64,000 bases of DNA from Bacteroidota bacterium. Lineage in GTDB: Bacteria; Bacteroidota; Bacteroidia; NS11-12g; UBA955. The position numbers and the translations under genes are program-made. The DNA lies in contig JAURGZ010000001.1 of NCBI GenBank assembly GCA_030833525.1, forward strand, positions 29,977-93,976. The letters run 5' to 3'. The notes under the pieces were generated by a model. That model saw only the letters and a list, made by a program, of their open reading frames with translations, searched no databases and had not been told where the DNA came from. Shown piece after piece: positions 44,893 to 54,166 of the stretch (position 1 is its first letter; each line of letters opens with the position of its first letter).

Positions 44893-46293
44893 TTAGGCCA
44901 ATATGGCGTCACGGGTTGCATCCAATATGCGAAAACACTCTTCGCTATTAGATGCTTCGCTGTAAACCCTCAAAACAGGTTCGGTTCCACTGGGTCGAAT
45001 CATGACCCAAGAACCGGTATTCAAGCGAAACTTGTATCCGTCGGTGTCTTCAATGCTGCTTACCGTGTAGGATCCAAAAGAATGATACGACCCGTTTTGA
45101 CAGTGGCCCACAATGCGGTCTTTTTGTGCGGGATCCAAGTGCAGGTCGTAACGTTCAACAGCGAAAGAACCGATTTTATCGTATATATCCAATATTAATT
45201 CCTTGACAGTTTTGCCGGTTTTGGCACAGTATTCCATGATCACCAATCCCATCCATACACCATCTCGCTCGGGAATATGCCCCTTGATGGCAATGCCGCC
45301 GCTTTCTTCAGCTCCAATCAATACATCGTCTTGAACCATGTGTTCGCATATGTACTTGAATCCAATTTTGGTGGTGATGGTTTCCAAACCCAAATGGTCG
45401 GCCAATGCCTGAACTTTATCGCTGACTGAAAAACTCTTGACCACCTTCCCCGTATAACCCTTGAATGTGCTCAAGTATTCCATGAGCAAGAGAATCAAAT
45501 GGTGTGAATCCACGAACTGTCCATCCTGGTCAAAGAACCCAATGCGGTCTGCATCTCCATCAGTGGCCAAACCACAGGTGAGTTGCGGTGTTTGGGCAAT
45601 GATTTCGCTGAGTTCAGGTAGGTTTTTGGCAATGGGTTCAGGTGCGCGGCCCAAGAAACTGGGGTTGTATTCGGCATGCAAAAAAGTGGCAGCTGGCAGC
45701 AGCGTTTTTACCGCGTTTTGGCCAGCCCCAAACATGGCGTCGTATGCGAGTTGATGGGCATTTTGCTGAAGCAGGTTCATGTCAAATTGCTTCGCGCAAT
45801 GATCCAAGTAGATTTTTTCAAAATCCACATAGGCAATCATTTGACTTTCTATAAATTGAGAAATAGTTCCTGTGGCCGTCACCTCAGAATCGGGAATCCA
45901 TGATTCAATTTTATCTATTTCAGCCGGTGAGGCGGGGCCTCCGTAATGGGCTTTGATTTTGAATCCGTTGTAAGCCGGTGGGTTATGGCTCGCGGTAAGA
46001 ATGATACCGGCACCAGCCCCCAGTTGATGGGCGGCGAGGGAAATCATGGGAGTGCTGACAAAGCTGGGAGATAGGCTCACCCGAATGCCTTCAGAAGCCA
46101 TGATGCAGGCAGTCTCTTCGGCGAATAATTGCCCAGCGAAACGACAATCGTAACCCACCACAACATGAAGAGGTAAGGATTCATTTTTTAGCCATTTGGC
46201 TGTTGCCCAGGCTACCCGTTTTACGTTTTGAACGGTAAAAGTATCTGCGATGATGGCTCTCCAGCCATCGGTTCCAAATTTGATCGTATCCAT
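44893..46293 (-). CDS. Phosphoglucomutase / phosphomannomutase
   Basis: 466 residues, four-domain alpha-D-phosphohexomutase. Motifs in order are KFGTDGWRAIIAD, the phosphoserine loop TASHNPPAYNGFK, the metal loop LATDGDADRIGF, the sugar-binding GAEESGG and the phosphate-binding RPSGTEPVLRVYSEA. It interconverts hexose 1- and 6-phosphates; whether glucose or mannose is preferred is not clear, and the GEESGG type favours phosphoglucomutase. It lies 2 bases after the acyl-CoA dehydrogenase and 5 before glsA. Confidence 0.93.
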   Translation of the reverse strand: MDTIKFGTDGWRAIIADTFTVQNVKRVAWATAKWLKNESLPLHVVVGYDCRFAGQLFAEETACIMASEGIRVSLSPSFVSTPMISLAAHQLGAGAGIILTASHNPPAYNGFKIKAHYGGPASPAEIDKIESWIPDSEVTATGTISQFIESQMIAYVDFEKIYLDHCAKQFDMNLLQQNAHQLAYDAMFGAGQNAVKTLLPAATFLHAEYNPSFLGRAPEPIAKNLPELSEIIAQTPQLTCGLATDGDADRIGFFDQDGQFVDSHHLILLLMEYLSTFKGYTGKVVKSFSVSDKVQALADHLGLETITTKIGFKYICEHMVQDDVLIGAEESGGIAIKGHIPERDGVWMGLVIMEYCAKTGKTVKELILDIYDKIGSFAVERYDLHLDPAQKDRIVGHCQNGSYHSFGSYTVSSIEDTDGYKFRLNTGSWVMIRPSGTEPVLRVYSEASNSEECFRILDATRDAILA

Positions 46294-46295
46294 GC

Positions 46296-47519
46296 TTATC
46301 CGTTAAATGCGTTTTCTCCAGTTATTTCCATGCCCAAAATGAGCAAGTGTATGTCATGTGTGCCTTCATAGGTGATGACCGATTCAAGATTCATCATGTG
46401 CCTCATGATGGGAAACTCACCCGTAATGCCCATTCCGCCAAGCATTTGACGTGCTTCTCTCGCCACTTGCAGGGCGATTTCCACGTTGTTGCGTTTGGCC
46501 ATGGATATTTGAGCGGGGCTAGCCAATCCCTTGTCCATGAGTTGACCCAAACGCCATACCAGCAGTTGAGCTTTGGTGATTTCTGTCAGCATCTCGCTGA
46601 GCTTCTTTTGCTGCAATTGGAATGCACCAATGGGTTTTCCAAATTGTTGGCGCTCAGCGGCGTAACGTTTGGCCGTGTCATAGCAATCCATAGCGGCACC
46701 CAAGGCGCCCCAAGCGATTCCAAATCGTGCCGAGTTCAAACAGGTGAGAGGACCTTTCAAGCCCGAAACACCCGGCAACAGGTTCTCCTTGGGAACTTTG
46801 ACGTTTTGAAAAACGAGTTCCCCTGTAGCGCTAGCCCGCAACGACCATTTGTTGTGCGTCTCAGGAGTGCTGAATCCTTCCATGCCCCGTTCGACGATGA
46901 GGCCATGCACTACACCGGCTTCGTTTTTGGCCCATACGACAGCCACATCAGCAAAGGGAGCATTGCTGATCCACATTTTGGCACCATTGAGCAAGTAATG
47001 ATCGCCTTGATCGCTGAAATGGGTGGTCATTCCCGCTGGATTTGAACCATGATCGGGTTCGGTAAGTCCAAAGCAACCCAGCCATTCGCCGCTGGCCAAT
47101 TTGGGTAGGTATTTGCGGCGCTGTTCTTCGCTTCCGAATTTGAAGATGGGATACATAACCAGCGACCCTTGAACCGAGGCCGTACTGCGAACACCGCTGT
47201 CGCAGCGTTCGAGTTCTTGCATGATGATGCCGTAGGTGGTGTAATCCATGCCTCCACAGCCATATTCGGCCGGTAACTGTGGCCCAAAGGCTCCAATGTG
47301 GCCTAGCTCTTTGACAATGTGTCTGGGAAATTGGCTTTCTTGAGCAAAATGTTCGATGATGGGACTTAAGTCTTTTTTGACCCAATCCCGAACCGATTGC
47401 CGAATTAGCTTTTGTTCTTCGCTCAACAAATCGTCGATGGCGTAAAAGTCAGGTGCTTGGTACCGGTCTTTGCCTCGACCAGCCTCATACAATGCTTCCA
47501 AAGAATGTTGCTCACTCAT
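46296..47519 (-). CDS. gcdH: Acyl-CoA dehydrogenase, glutaryl-CoA dehydrogenase-like
   Basis: 407 residues, FAD-dependent. CFGLTEPDHGSNPAGM and MWISNAPFADVAVVWAK bind flavin and substrate; the catalytic glutamate is in ITYEGTHDIHLLILG near the C-terminus. RNNVEIALQVAREARQMLGGMGI is conserved in the family. YEGTHDIH is characteristic of glutaryl-CoA dehydrogenase, which makes crotonyl-CoA in lysine and tryptophan breakdown. No other lysine-degradation gene is nearby. First gene of an operon with the phosphohexomutase and two lipid acyltransferases, an odd grouping. Confidence 0.85.
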   Translation of the reverse strand: MSEQHSLEALYEAGRGKDRYQAPDFYAIDDLLSEEQKLIRQSVRDWVKKDLSPIIEHFAQESQFPRHIVKELGHIGAFGPQLPAEYGCGGMDYTTYGIIMQELERCDSGVRSTASVQGSLVMYPIFKFGSEEQRRKYLPKLASGEWLGCFGLTEPDHGSNPAGMTTHFSDQGDHYLLNGAKMWISNAPFADVAVVWAKNEAGVVHGLIVERGMEGFSTPETHNKWSLRASATGELVFQNVKVPKENLLPGVSGLKGPLTCLNSARFGIAWGALGAAMDCYDTAKRYAAERQQFGKPIGAFQLQQKKLSEMLTEITKAQLLVWRLGQLMDKGLASPAQISMAKRNNVEIALQVAREARQMLGGMGITGEFPIMRHMMNLESVITYEGTHDIHLLILGMEITGENAFNG

Positions 47520-47528
47520 GGTTATTTA

Positions 47529-47536
47529 CAAATGTA
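47529..47536 (-). promoter_or_regulatory. -7 box of the gcdH-pgm-glsA-glsB operon
   Basis: TACATTTG on the minus strand, exact TAnnTTTG, 9 bases before the ATG at 47519. The -7 box of folB on the other strand begins 10 bases away. Confidence 0.6.
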
Positions 47537-47546
47537 AGGACCTGCT

Positions 47547-47554
47547 TATTTTTG
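47547..47554 (+). promoter_or_regulatory. -7 box of folB
   Basis: TATTTTTG, exact TAnnTTTG, 22 bases before the TTG start of folB. It is 10 bases from the divergent -7 box, the same spacing as in the tcdA/subtilase palindrome. Confidence 0.55.
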
Positions 47555-47576
47555 CCTACGGCTACTTATCCATCGA

Positions 47577-47942
47577 TTGTTAATTCAAGTAAACATATCC
47601 AAATTGAGGGTGACAGCGCCCATCGGGGTGCATGCATTGGAGCGCAAAGCCAAATGTGTGCTCGAAATATCGGTTCAATTGAGCTGGGAGACATCCACGC
47701 CCATTCGGGAAGACTTGTCTCAAAGTGTCGATTATGCCGATGTGGTTTCCTTGATTCGCTCGGTCCTACATCAGGAATTTGCCCTGTTGGAATCGCTTGG
47801 GGAAACCATCTTAGATAACATTGCGGCCCGTTTTCCATTGGTGGAGGAGGCTCAAATCACCTTGGTGAAACCACACATTCTAATTTCGGGTGCCCAATTG
47901 GAGTCGAGCTCGGTTTGCTTAACGCGAAATTTTCGTCATTAA
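47577..47942 (+). CDS. folB: Dihydroneopterin aldolase
   Basis: 121 residues from a TTG start; no ATG or GTG gives the right N-terminus. Motifs are APIGVHALERKAKCVLEISV (substrate Tyr/Val region, here with Val-His before the conserved ERK), SVDYADVVSLIRSVL and LLESLGETILDNIAARFP holding the Glu of the active site, then ITLVKPHILISGA. It splits dihydroneopterin to 6-hydroxymethyl-dihydropterin and glycolaldehyde in folate synthesis. Octameric in the family. The neighbouring TonB receptor gene has its own -7 box. Confidence 0.92.
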   Translation: MLIQVNISKLRVTAPIGVHALERKAKCVLEISVQLSWETSTPIREDLSQSVDYADVVSLIRSVLHQEFALLESLGETILDNIAARFPLVEEAQITLVKPHILISGAQLESSSVCLTRNFRH

Positions 47943-47977
47943 ACGGATATAAACAGAAGCATTTAGGCCTTGGGCAG

Positions 47978-47985
47978 TACTTTTG
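47978..47985 (+). promoter_or_regulatory. -7 box of the TonB receptor operon
   Basis: TACTTTTG, exact TAnnTTTG, 5 bases before the ATG at 47991. Probably a leaderless or near-leaderless start. Confidence 0.55.
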
Positions 47986-47990
47986 TATCA

Positions 47991-50342
47991 ATGGCTAATC
48001 GTACAATTCGCTTCATTTTTCTGTGGGTCCTTTTTTGCACGTTTGCAACTGGCTATTTGCACGGACAAATCGGGGTCTACGGATGGGTTTACAACAACCA
48101 AACTTTAGAGACCATTCCAGGAGCAATTGCCATTGATTCTGCTTCCCACGAGTTTACCGAAGCTACGCAGCAAGGGTATTATCAGTTGGCAGCAAGAAAA
48201 GGCTTGCGCACCTACATTTTTGTGGCGGCAGGCTTCAAGCCCAAAGTTCTTCAGTTGGATATTGACAATCCCAAAAGCCAAAACGTGTTTTTGGATCCAA
48301 CTCCCCGTGGGGTGTCCGATTCCTCAGCCTTATACTTGAGCCTTTACGATGCCCAAGTGAGCACCTTCAAGCCTTTGAAACGCCAAGTGACCGATGCTCC
48401 CACCTTGTTGAGTTTAACCGATCCGGTCAAATACCTTCAATTTCTGCCCGGGGTCTCTGGGGGAATAGAAGGGTTGAGCGGAATGTATGTTCGCGGTTCC
48501 AATGCTGATCAAAGTTTGTTTTTGATGAACGGTTTGCCGGTTTATGGAAACGGTCATGTTTGGGGGCTGTTGTCCAATTACAACCCTGAAATCAGCAAGA
48601 GTACGGTGCTTTACCGCGGTGTGGCACCCGCTCGCTTTGGAGGTAGAGCAGGAGGGGCGGTGATGGACGTCACCACTCAAGGGGGTACTGCAAACGAACT
48701 CAAAGGCTCGTTTCAAATCGATCCCCTCGCTTTCAATTTGTCATTGGAAGGTCCCTTGGATGTCACAGGTAGGACCACATTTGCTACCAGCATTCGCCGA
48801 AGCTATTTGGATTGGCTGTTTGACTTCAATGCTGGAGAAGGACTGGGGGCCGTGGTCAATATGCATGATTTCAATGCCAAAGTGGATTTCAAACAGGATC
48901 AATACACCCAGTGGTCATTTTGGGTGTACAACGGTCGAGATAAGTACCAATTGAGCACGGAAACCCAAGATCAAGACAGTTTGGGCAGACGTCAAGATAT
49001 TTCGCTGTTGGTAGGTGTGAATTGGCAGAACACCTTAGCAGGGGTTTCCTGTTCCCATATTTTCAACTACCGTCACTTCGCTACGTTCAGTGCGGGTATG
49101 TCTCGATACCGTTTTCGCAGCCCCATTGAAATTCGAATTGTTACCGACTCGGGTGGCTTCAATCAACAAACATCCCAACTCGCTTACACAACAGAGCACT
49201 CCATTACCGATTTTTCAGCCCAGGCTGATTTCAGTTATTTGCTGGACAACAATAGCCGCATACGTTATGGCACCCATTGGGTGGCGCATAACATGAAGCC
49301 TGGTTTGGAGTATTTGGGTGTGCAAGCCAATGGCAACCCCTTCCAAGATACCCTCTATGGAGTTGAGAATGCCCAAGTACCTGTTGAAATTAGCCATTAT
49401 GGAGAATGGGAATTGCATCCCAATATTGGGTTGTCCATCAACGTGGGTTTGCGGTCTTGGACCTACATTTCGGGCACCAATTTCTATTCCCGTTTGGAGC
49501 CCAGATTTTTATTGTCTCAAATGATGGAGGGCCAGAAAAGGTTTCAATTGGCTGCAGGTATCTCCAATCAAGGCATTCATCAAATGTCGAGCATGGTCGG
49601 GATCCTTCCTCGGGATATGTGGTTCCCGACTTCAGGTAACTTCAAGCCGCAACAAACCTTGCAAGCCAGCATCGGCTATCGCCAGCCTCTGGGTTCTCGT
49701 TTTGAAATCAGTGCTGAGGGTTTTATCAAAAGATTCAATGGGATCACAGACCTTACCGGAACACCCAGTGATGCGCTGAAGCCCAATTTTTGGGATGAAG
49801 CCATTGCCCAAGGGCAAGGTTCGGCTCGGGGATTAGAACTTCTGGTTTCCAAGAGTTCGGGAAAAGTGACCGGTTTGGCCTCTTATACATTCAGCCGTAC
49901 CGAGCGAACCTTTGCTTCAGTGAACGAAGGACAGGCGTATCCTTTTCGCTGGGACCGCCCTCACAAGGCCAGTGCACAATTGACTTGGTACATTTGGCCG
50001 ACCTTTCGCATGAATGCCTCGGCCATGTTCATGAGTGGCAATTTGGTAACCGTTCCCTCTAGCCGCTATGTAACCGTTGATGGTAGTTTGGTTTATGACT
50101 ACAGCCAGAAAAACAATTATCGTTTGCCGGCTTACCGCCGAATCGACCTGGGCTTTACCAAAGAGATTCACCCAGAAATCAAACGTAGCTACCATGAGTT
50201 ATACGGGATTCAGGTTTACAACATCATGGGTTGGAACAATCCCATTTTTACACGTTTGGAAATCGTCGATGGTTCTCCTCAATTGATGGGTATCTCGCTA
50301 TTTACTTTCGTTCCTTCCATTTTTTATCGCATCGAATTTTAA
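47991..50342 (+). CDS. TonB-dependent outer-membrane receptor
   Basis: 783 residues from the ATG at 47991, giving a signal peptide (TIRFIFLWVLFCTFATGYLHGQ). A CarboxypepD-regulatory-like beta sandwich (VYGWVYNNQTLETIPGAIAI) precedes the plug domain (LQFLPGVSGGIEGLSGMYVRGSNADQ, DQSLFLMNGLPVYG, YRGVAPARFGGRAGGAVMDV), then a 22-stranded barrel ending in IFYRIEF, a typical C-terminal aromatic. It takes up a ligand through the outer membrane with energy from TonB-ExbBD. The following DUF4249 lipoprotein, 1 base later, is its usual partner. This is not a SusC with SusD pair. Ligand unknown. Confidence 0.9.
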   Translation: MANRTIRFIFLWVLFCTFATGYLHGQIGVYGWVYNNQTLETIPGAIAIDSASHEFTEATQQGYYQLAARKGLRTYIFVAAGFKPKVLQLDIDNPKSQNVFLDPTPRGVSDSSALYLSLYDAQVSTFKPLKRQVTDAPTLLSLTDPVKYLQFLPGVSGGIEGLSGMYVRGSNADQSLFLMNGLPVYGNGHVWGLLSNYNPEISKSTVLYRGVAPARFGGRAGGAVMDVTTQGGTANELKGSFQIDPLAFNLSLEGPLDVTGRTTFATSIRRSYLDWLFDFNAGEGLGAVVNMHDFNAKVDFKQDQYTQWSFWVYNGRDKYQLSTETQDQDSLGRRQDISLLVGVNWQNTLAGVSCSHIFNYRHFATFSAGMSRYRFRSPIEIRIVTDSGGFNQQTSQLAYTTEHSITDFSAQADFSYLLDNNSRIRYGTHWVAHNMKPGLEYLGVQANGNPFQDTLYGVENAQVPVEISHYGEWELHPNIGLSINVGLRSWTYISGTNFYSRLEPRFLLSQMMEGQKRFQLAAGISNQGIHQMSSMVGILPRDMWFPTSGNFKPQQTLQASIGYRQPLGSRFEISAEGFIKRFNGITDLTGTPSDALKPNFWDEAIAQGQGSARGLELLVSKSSGKVTGLASYTFSRTERTFASVNEGQAYPFRWDRPHKASAQLTWYIWPTFRMNASAMFMSGNLVTVPSSRYVTVDGSLVYDYSQKNNYRLPAYRRIDLGFTKEIHPEIKRSYHELYGIQVYNIMGWNNPIFTRLEIVDGSPQLMGISLFTFVPSIFYRIEF

Positions 50343-50343
50343 C

Positions 50344-51201
50344 ATGATATCACTGAAACGAGCCCTGATAATTGCGGCAATGTGTAGCCTCTACGCTTGC
50401 GAATCTCCATTGGATTCGACAGCATTGACTTATAAGCCCCGTTTGGTGGTGAATAGTTTGATGACCAGTGATCAAGTGGTTTGGGCAACGGTCAATTCCA
50501 ATATCTCTTTGGTCGATACCATAGGTCCTGCGCCCATTGAAAACGCCACTGTGCAGCTGGTTGATCAAAATGGGAATGTTCGCTCTATGGCTTTCAACTT
50601 TGGTCAAGGTCGCTATGAAGCCAATGTCAACCCAAAGCCCGGTGAGCGCTATGAAATCGTAGCCAACTATGCCAATTTCCCTCAAGCCAAAGGATCAACC
50701 GAAGTGCCGCCAGCCTTGAATTTACCGCCTTCCACTTGGGTGGATAATACAGGTGTTGATGCTGACGGCTTTCCAACGGGAACGCTGTCATTGAAGATTG
50801 TCGATAGCAAACAAGAGCGTAACTATTATGAAATTACGCTGTATCGCTATGATGATTTTATCGCCCAATGGTTTGTCATCAATCCTGATTTTCATGATGC
50901 AGAATTGGCCTCCCAATCGATAGCTACCGCCAATGGTGGTTTTGTTATCAGCGATGCGCTCTTCAACGGCGATGTCAAGACCTTCAATTTTCATACACCC
51001 TTTGCTTCAAAAGGCCAGCAATACAAGTACATGGTCGAAGTGAGAAGTTTGAATGAATCGTATTTTTTGTATACCCAAAGTTTGGATCAATACACCCAAG
51101 CTTCAGGCCTATTCACAGAGCCCGTTTCTGTGTATACGAATATTGAAGGTGGTTTGGGCATATGCGCCGCCGCATCTGTTTTGAAAGATACCCTTCGCTA
51201 G
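50344..51201 (+). CDS. DUF4249 lipoprotein
   Basis: 285 residues. Lipobox in MCSLYAC. The family pattern is YKPRLVVNSLMTSDQVVWATV, IENATVQLVDQNGNVRSMAF, PGERYEIVANYANFPQAKGST and a C-terminal KYMVEVRSLNESYFLYTQSLDQ. DUF4249 proteins sit downstream of TonB receptors in Bacteroidota and are thought to be surface or outer-membrane partners, with an unknown ligand. One base after the receptor; uvrA's preferred GTG start follows 5 bases after this stop. Confidence 0.88.
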   Translation: MISLKRALIIAAMCSLYACESPLDSTALTYKPRLVVNSLMTSDQVVWATVNSNISLVDTIGPAPIENATVQLVDQNGNVRSMAFNFGQGRYEANVNPKPGERYEIVANYANFPQAKGSTEVPPALNLPPSTWVDNTGVDADGFPTGTLSLKIVDSKQERNYYEITLYRYDDFIAQWFVINPDFHDAELASQSIATANGGFVISDALFNGDVKTFNFHTPFASKGQQYKYMVEVRSLNESYFLYTQSLDQYTQASGLFTEPVSVYTNIEGGLGICAAASVLKDTLR

Positions 51202-51206
51202 TGCCT

Positions 51207-54014
51207 GTGAATAAGGAATTCATACGAATCAAGAATGCCCGGGAACACAACCTGAAAGGCATTGATGCAGATATTGAACTCGGTTCGTTCACGGTAGTGA
51301 CCGGTGTTTCAGGCTCCGGGAAATCCTCTTTGGTTTTTGATACACTCTTTGCAGAAGGTCAACGCCGTTATGTGGAATCCTTGAGTGCTTATGCCCGACA
51401 ATTTTTGGGCCGAATGAAAAAACCTCAGGTAGATTCCATCGAGGGTCTGTGCCCTGCAATTGCCATTGAGCAAAAAGTAAATTCTCGCAACCCAAGAAGC
51501 ACCGTAGCTACTTCAACGGAAATTTACGATTATTTAAAATTGCTGTTCAGCCGAGTGGGAAAAACGATTTCGCCGATTTCGGGAAGACAGGTCAAACAAG
51601 ATTCTCCCCAAGATGCAGTATCCTATGCCCAAGCTCATTTTGACGGTAAAAGAGTATGGGTAGGTGCTGATTTGGCGACAGGAAAGTACGGTGCCTCAGA
51701 ATGGAGTTTGATGCAGCAAAAAGGCTTCAACAGGGTTGCCTTCGGTGAGCAAGATCATGCCTTGGCTGATTTGCTGGAAACTCAACAGGTTTTTGAGGGT
51801 TCTCCTTGCTTGATTGTTGACCGCATTCGATTGGATGCTTCTGATGCTGAAAACACCAGTCGTTTATTTGATGCGGTTGAAACGGCATTTTGGGAGGGGC
51901 AAGGGAGCTGTGTAATCATTGAAATAGAGTCCCATACGCGAATCGAATTCAACAACCGATTTGAACTCGATGGCATGAGTTTCGAAGTGCCGACTCAAGA
52001 TTTCCTCTCTTTCAACAATCCGTACGGAGCATGCCGAACCTGTGAGGGTTTCGGTTCTGTATTGGGAATTGATGAAGAACTGGTCATCCCCGATGCTTCA
52101 TTGAGCATTCACGAAGGAGCCGTGGCACCCTGGAAAGGGGAAACATTGGGGGCCTGGAAAAGCGAATTCATTCGGGCGGCTTTGAAGTTGGATTTTCCTG
52201 TCCACCGACCCTATCGAGAACTGGATAAAGAACATCTCGATCTGCTCTGGAATGGAGCGAAAGGGGTCGATGGTATCCGTCAATTTTTTGCCTACCTGGA
52301 AGAAAAGTCATATAAGATTCAATACCGGGTATTGGCTGCTCGATACCGCGGTAAAACGACCTGTCATGACTGCCATGGTACTCGACTGCGCAAAGAGGCA
52401 AGTTGGGTGAAATTGCACAATATTCAGCCGGGTTTGAATGCCCCTGAATGGATGAATCTTGCCGACTTGCTGTTGATGCAAATTGATCAAGCCCATTTGT
52501 ATTTCAAACAAGCTCAATTGTCTGATGTTGATACCCATGTGGCTCAGCGCATTTGGACTGAAATCTCCACCCGGTTGGAGTTTCTTAAAAATGTAGGGTT
52601 GGGTTATCTCACCTTGAATCGTTTGAGCAATTCCTTGAGCGGGGGAGAAAGCCAACGCATCAATTTGGCCACCTCATTGGGTTCCAATTTGACCGGGTCC
52701 TTGTACGTGCTCGATGAGCCCTCCATCGGCCTACACAGCCGAGATACCGAACGATTGGTGTCGGTTTTGAAAGCCTTGCAAGAAGAAGGCAATACCGTGG
52801 TGGTAGTGGAGCACGATGAGGATGTAATGGGCAACGCCGATGCCATCTTGGATATTGGGCGGCTCGCAGGATCCCTAGGTGGGGAATTGGTCTTCAAAGG
52901 AACCTTGGATCAAATCAAAAAGTCAAAAGAAAGCCTTACTGGACAGTATTTGGGAGGTTCTGAACAAATTGCTGTTCCCGCTCAGCGCAGGAAATCAGTG
53001 AATTCCATTGAATTGCTTGGGGCTAGAGCCAATAATTTGAAAGATGTCGATGTGCAAGTCCCCTTAGAGGCATTAACGGTAGTCACAGGTGTTTCAGGTA
53101 GCGGTAAAACCAGTTTGATCAAAGGTGTTTTGTATCCCGCCATTTCTAGGCATTTGGGTCAGTTTACGGGCACCAAGCAAGGGAAATTCAAGGCTCTTCA
53201 AGGCGATTTGAATTTGGTACATGCCATTGAATTGGTGGACCAAAACCCAATTGGTAAAAGCAGCCGTTCCAATCCCGTGACCTATGTAAAAGCTTTCGAC
53301 GAAATACGTGAACTCTTTGCCTCACAACCCTTGTCGCATTTTCAAGGATTCAAACCTTCTCATTTCTCATTCAACGTTGACGGCGGTCGTTGCGACACCT
53401 GCAGTGGGGAAGGTGAGAGTGTCATTGAAATGCAGTTCATGGCCGACATCAAACTGCCTTGTGAAGCCTGCCAAGGAAAACGGTACAAAAAAGAAGTGCT
53501 CGAGGTCGAATTCAGAGGTAAGAATATCCATCAGGTATTGGAGTTGACGGTCGAAGAAGCCTTGGAGTTTTTTGCCGATCAAAAATCCATTCAAGAGCGA
53601 CTTAAGCCCTTGTCTGACGTAGGGTTGGGTTATGTGAAGTTGGGACAAGGAAGCAACACCTTGAGCGGGGGAGAGGCGCAACGAGTGAAGTTGGCTTTTT
53701 ACCTGAGCAAAGCCAGCCCGCACAAGGACGGCGGTACCTTGTTCATTTTCGATGAACCCACCACTGGACTGCATTTCCACGACATTAAAAAACTGCTGGC
53801 TTCGTTTCAAGCCTTGATCAAGAAAGGGCACACCGTGCTTTGCATTGAGCATAACCTGGATGTGGCTAAATGCGCCGATTGGCTCATTGATTTGGGTCCA
53901 GAAGCGGGTGAGAATGGCGGCGAATTGATCTACCAAGGCACACCCGAAGGTTTGTTGGCGGTTGAAAACAGCGTAACGGCTCCCTATTTGCGATCCAAAC
54001 TGATTTTAAGCTGA
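51207..54014 (+). CDS. uvrA: Excinuclease ABC subunit A
   Basis: 935 residues from the GTG at 51207; the track's start lies inside the DUF4249 gene, and an earlier GTG at 51201 is possible. MNKEFIRIKNAREHNLKGI matches the family N-terminus. The two ABC modules have Walker A GVSGSGKSSLVFDT and GVSGSGKTSLIKGV, signatures LSGGESQRINLA and LSGGEAQRVKLA, Walker B/DEP VLDEPSIGLHSRD and IFDEPTTGLHFHD. Zinc-knuckle cysteines are in CRTCEGFG, CHDCHGTRL, CDTCSGEGES and CEACQGKRY. It finds bulky DNA lesions and loads UvrB. Normal length; close behind a TonB/DUF4249 pair, so it may be transcribed with it. Confidence 0.97.
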   Translation: MNKEFIRIKNAREHNLKGIDADIELGSFTVVTGVSGSGKSSLVFDTLFAEGQRRYVESLSAYARQFLGRMKKPQVDSIEGLCPAIAIEQKVNSRNPRSTVATSTEIYDYLKLLFSRVGKTISPISGRQVKQDSPQDAVSYAQAHFDGKRVWVGADLATGKYGASEWSLMQQKGFNRVAFGEQDHALADLLETQQVFEGSPCLIVDRIRLDASDAENTSRLFDAVETAFWEGQGSCVIIEIESHTRIEFNNRFELDGMSFEVPTQDFLSFNNPYGACRTCEGFGSVLGIDEELVIPDASLSIHEGAVAPWKGETLGAWKSEFIRAALKLDFPVHRPYRELDKEHLDLLWNGAKGVDGIRQFFAYLEEKSYKIQYRVLAARYRGKTTCHDCHGTRLRKEASWVKLHNIQPGLNAPEWMNLADLLLMQIDQAHLYFKQAQLSDVDTHVAQRIWTEISTRLEFLKNVGLGYLTLNRLSNSLSGGESQRINLATSLGSNLTGSLYVLDEPSIGLHSRDTERLVSVLKALQEEGNTVVVVEHDEDVMGNADAILDIGRLAGSLGGELVFKGTLDQIKKSKESLTGQYLGGSEQIAVPAQRRKSVNSIELLGARANNLKDVDVQVPLEALTVVTGVSGSGKTSLIKGVLYPAISRHLGQFTGTKQGKFKALQGDLNLVHAIELVDQNPIGKSSRSNPVTYVKAFDEIRELFASQPLSHFQGFKPSHFSFNVDGGRCDTCSGEGESVIEMQFMADIKLPCEACQGKRYKKEVLEVEFRGKNIHQVLELTVEEALEFFADQKSIQERLKPLSDVGLGYVKLGQGSNTLSGGEAQRVKLAFYLSKASPHKDGGTLFIFDEPTTGLHFHDIKKLLASFQALIKKGHTVLCIEHNLDVAKCADWLIDLGPEAGENGGELIYQGTPEGLLAVENSVTAPYLRSKLILS

Positions 54015-54145
54015 GTTTTACCCAGAAGCTTAGTGCATCTCGGTAAATTTCATTCATCACCAAGCCCAACCCAGAACCCAGTGCTTCCTTGGTCTTAAGA
54101 TTTGAGCCAATGGTCTAAAGCGCAGCAAAATCGGGACCGATGCGT

Positions 54146-54153
54146 TACCTTTG
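54146..54153 (+). promoter_or_regulatory. -7 box of the M16 peptidase
   Basis: TACCTTTG, exact TAnnTTTG, 13 bases before the ATG at 54167. Confidence 0.58.
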
Positions 54154-54166
54154 TACTTCCTGCATT

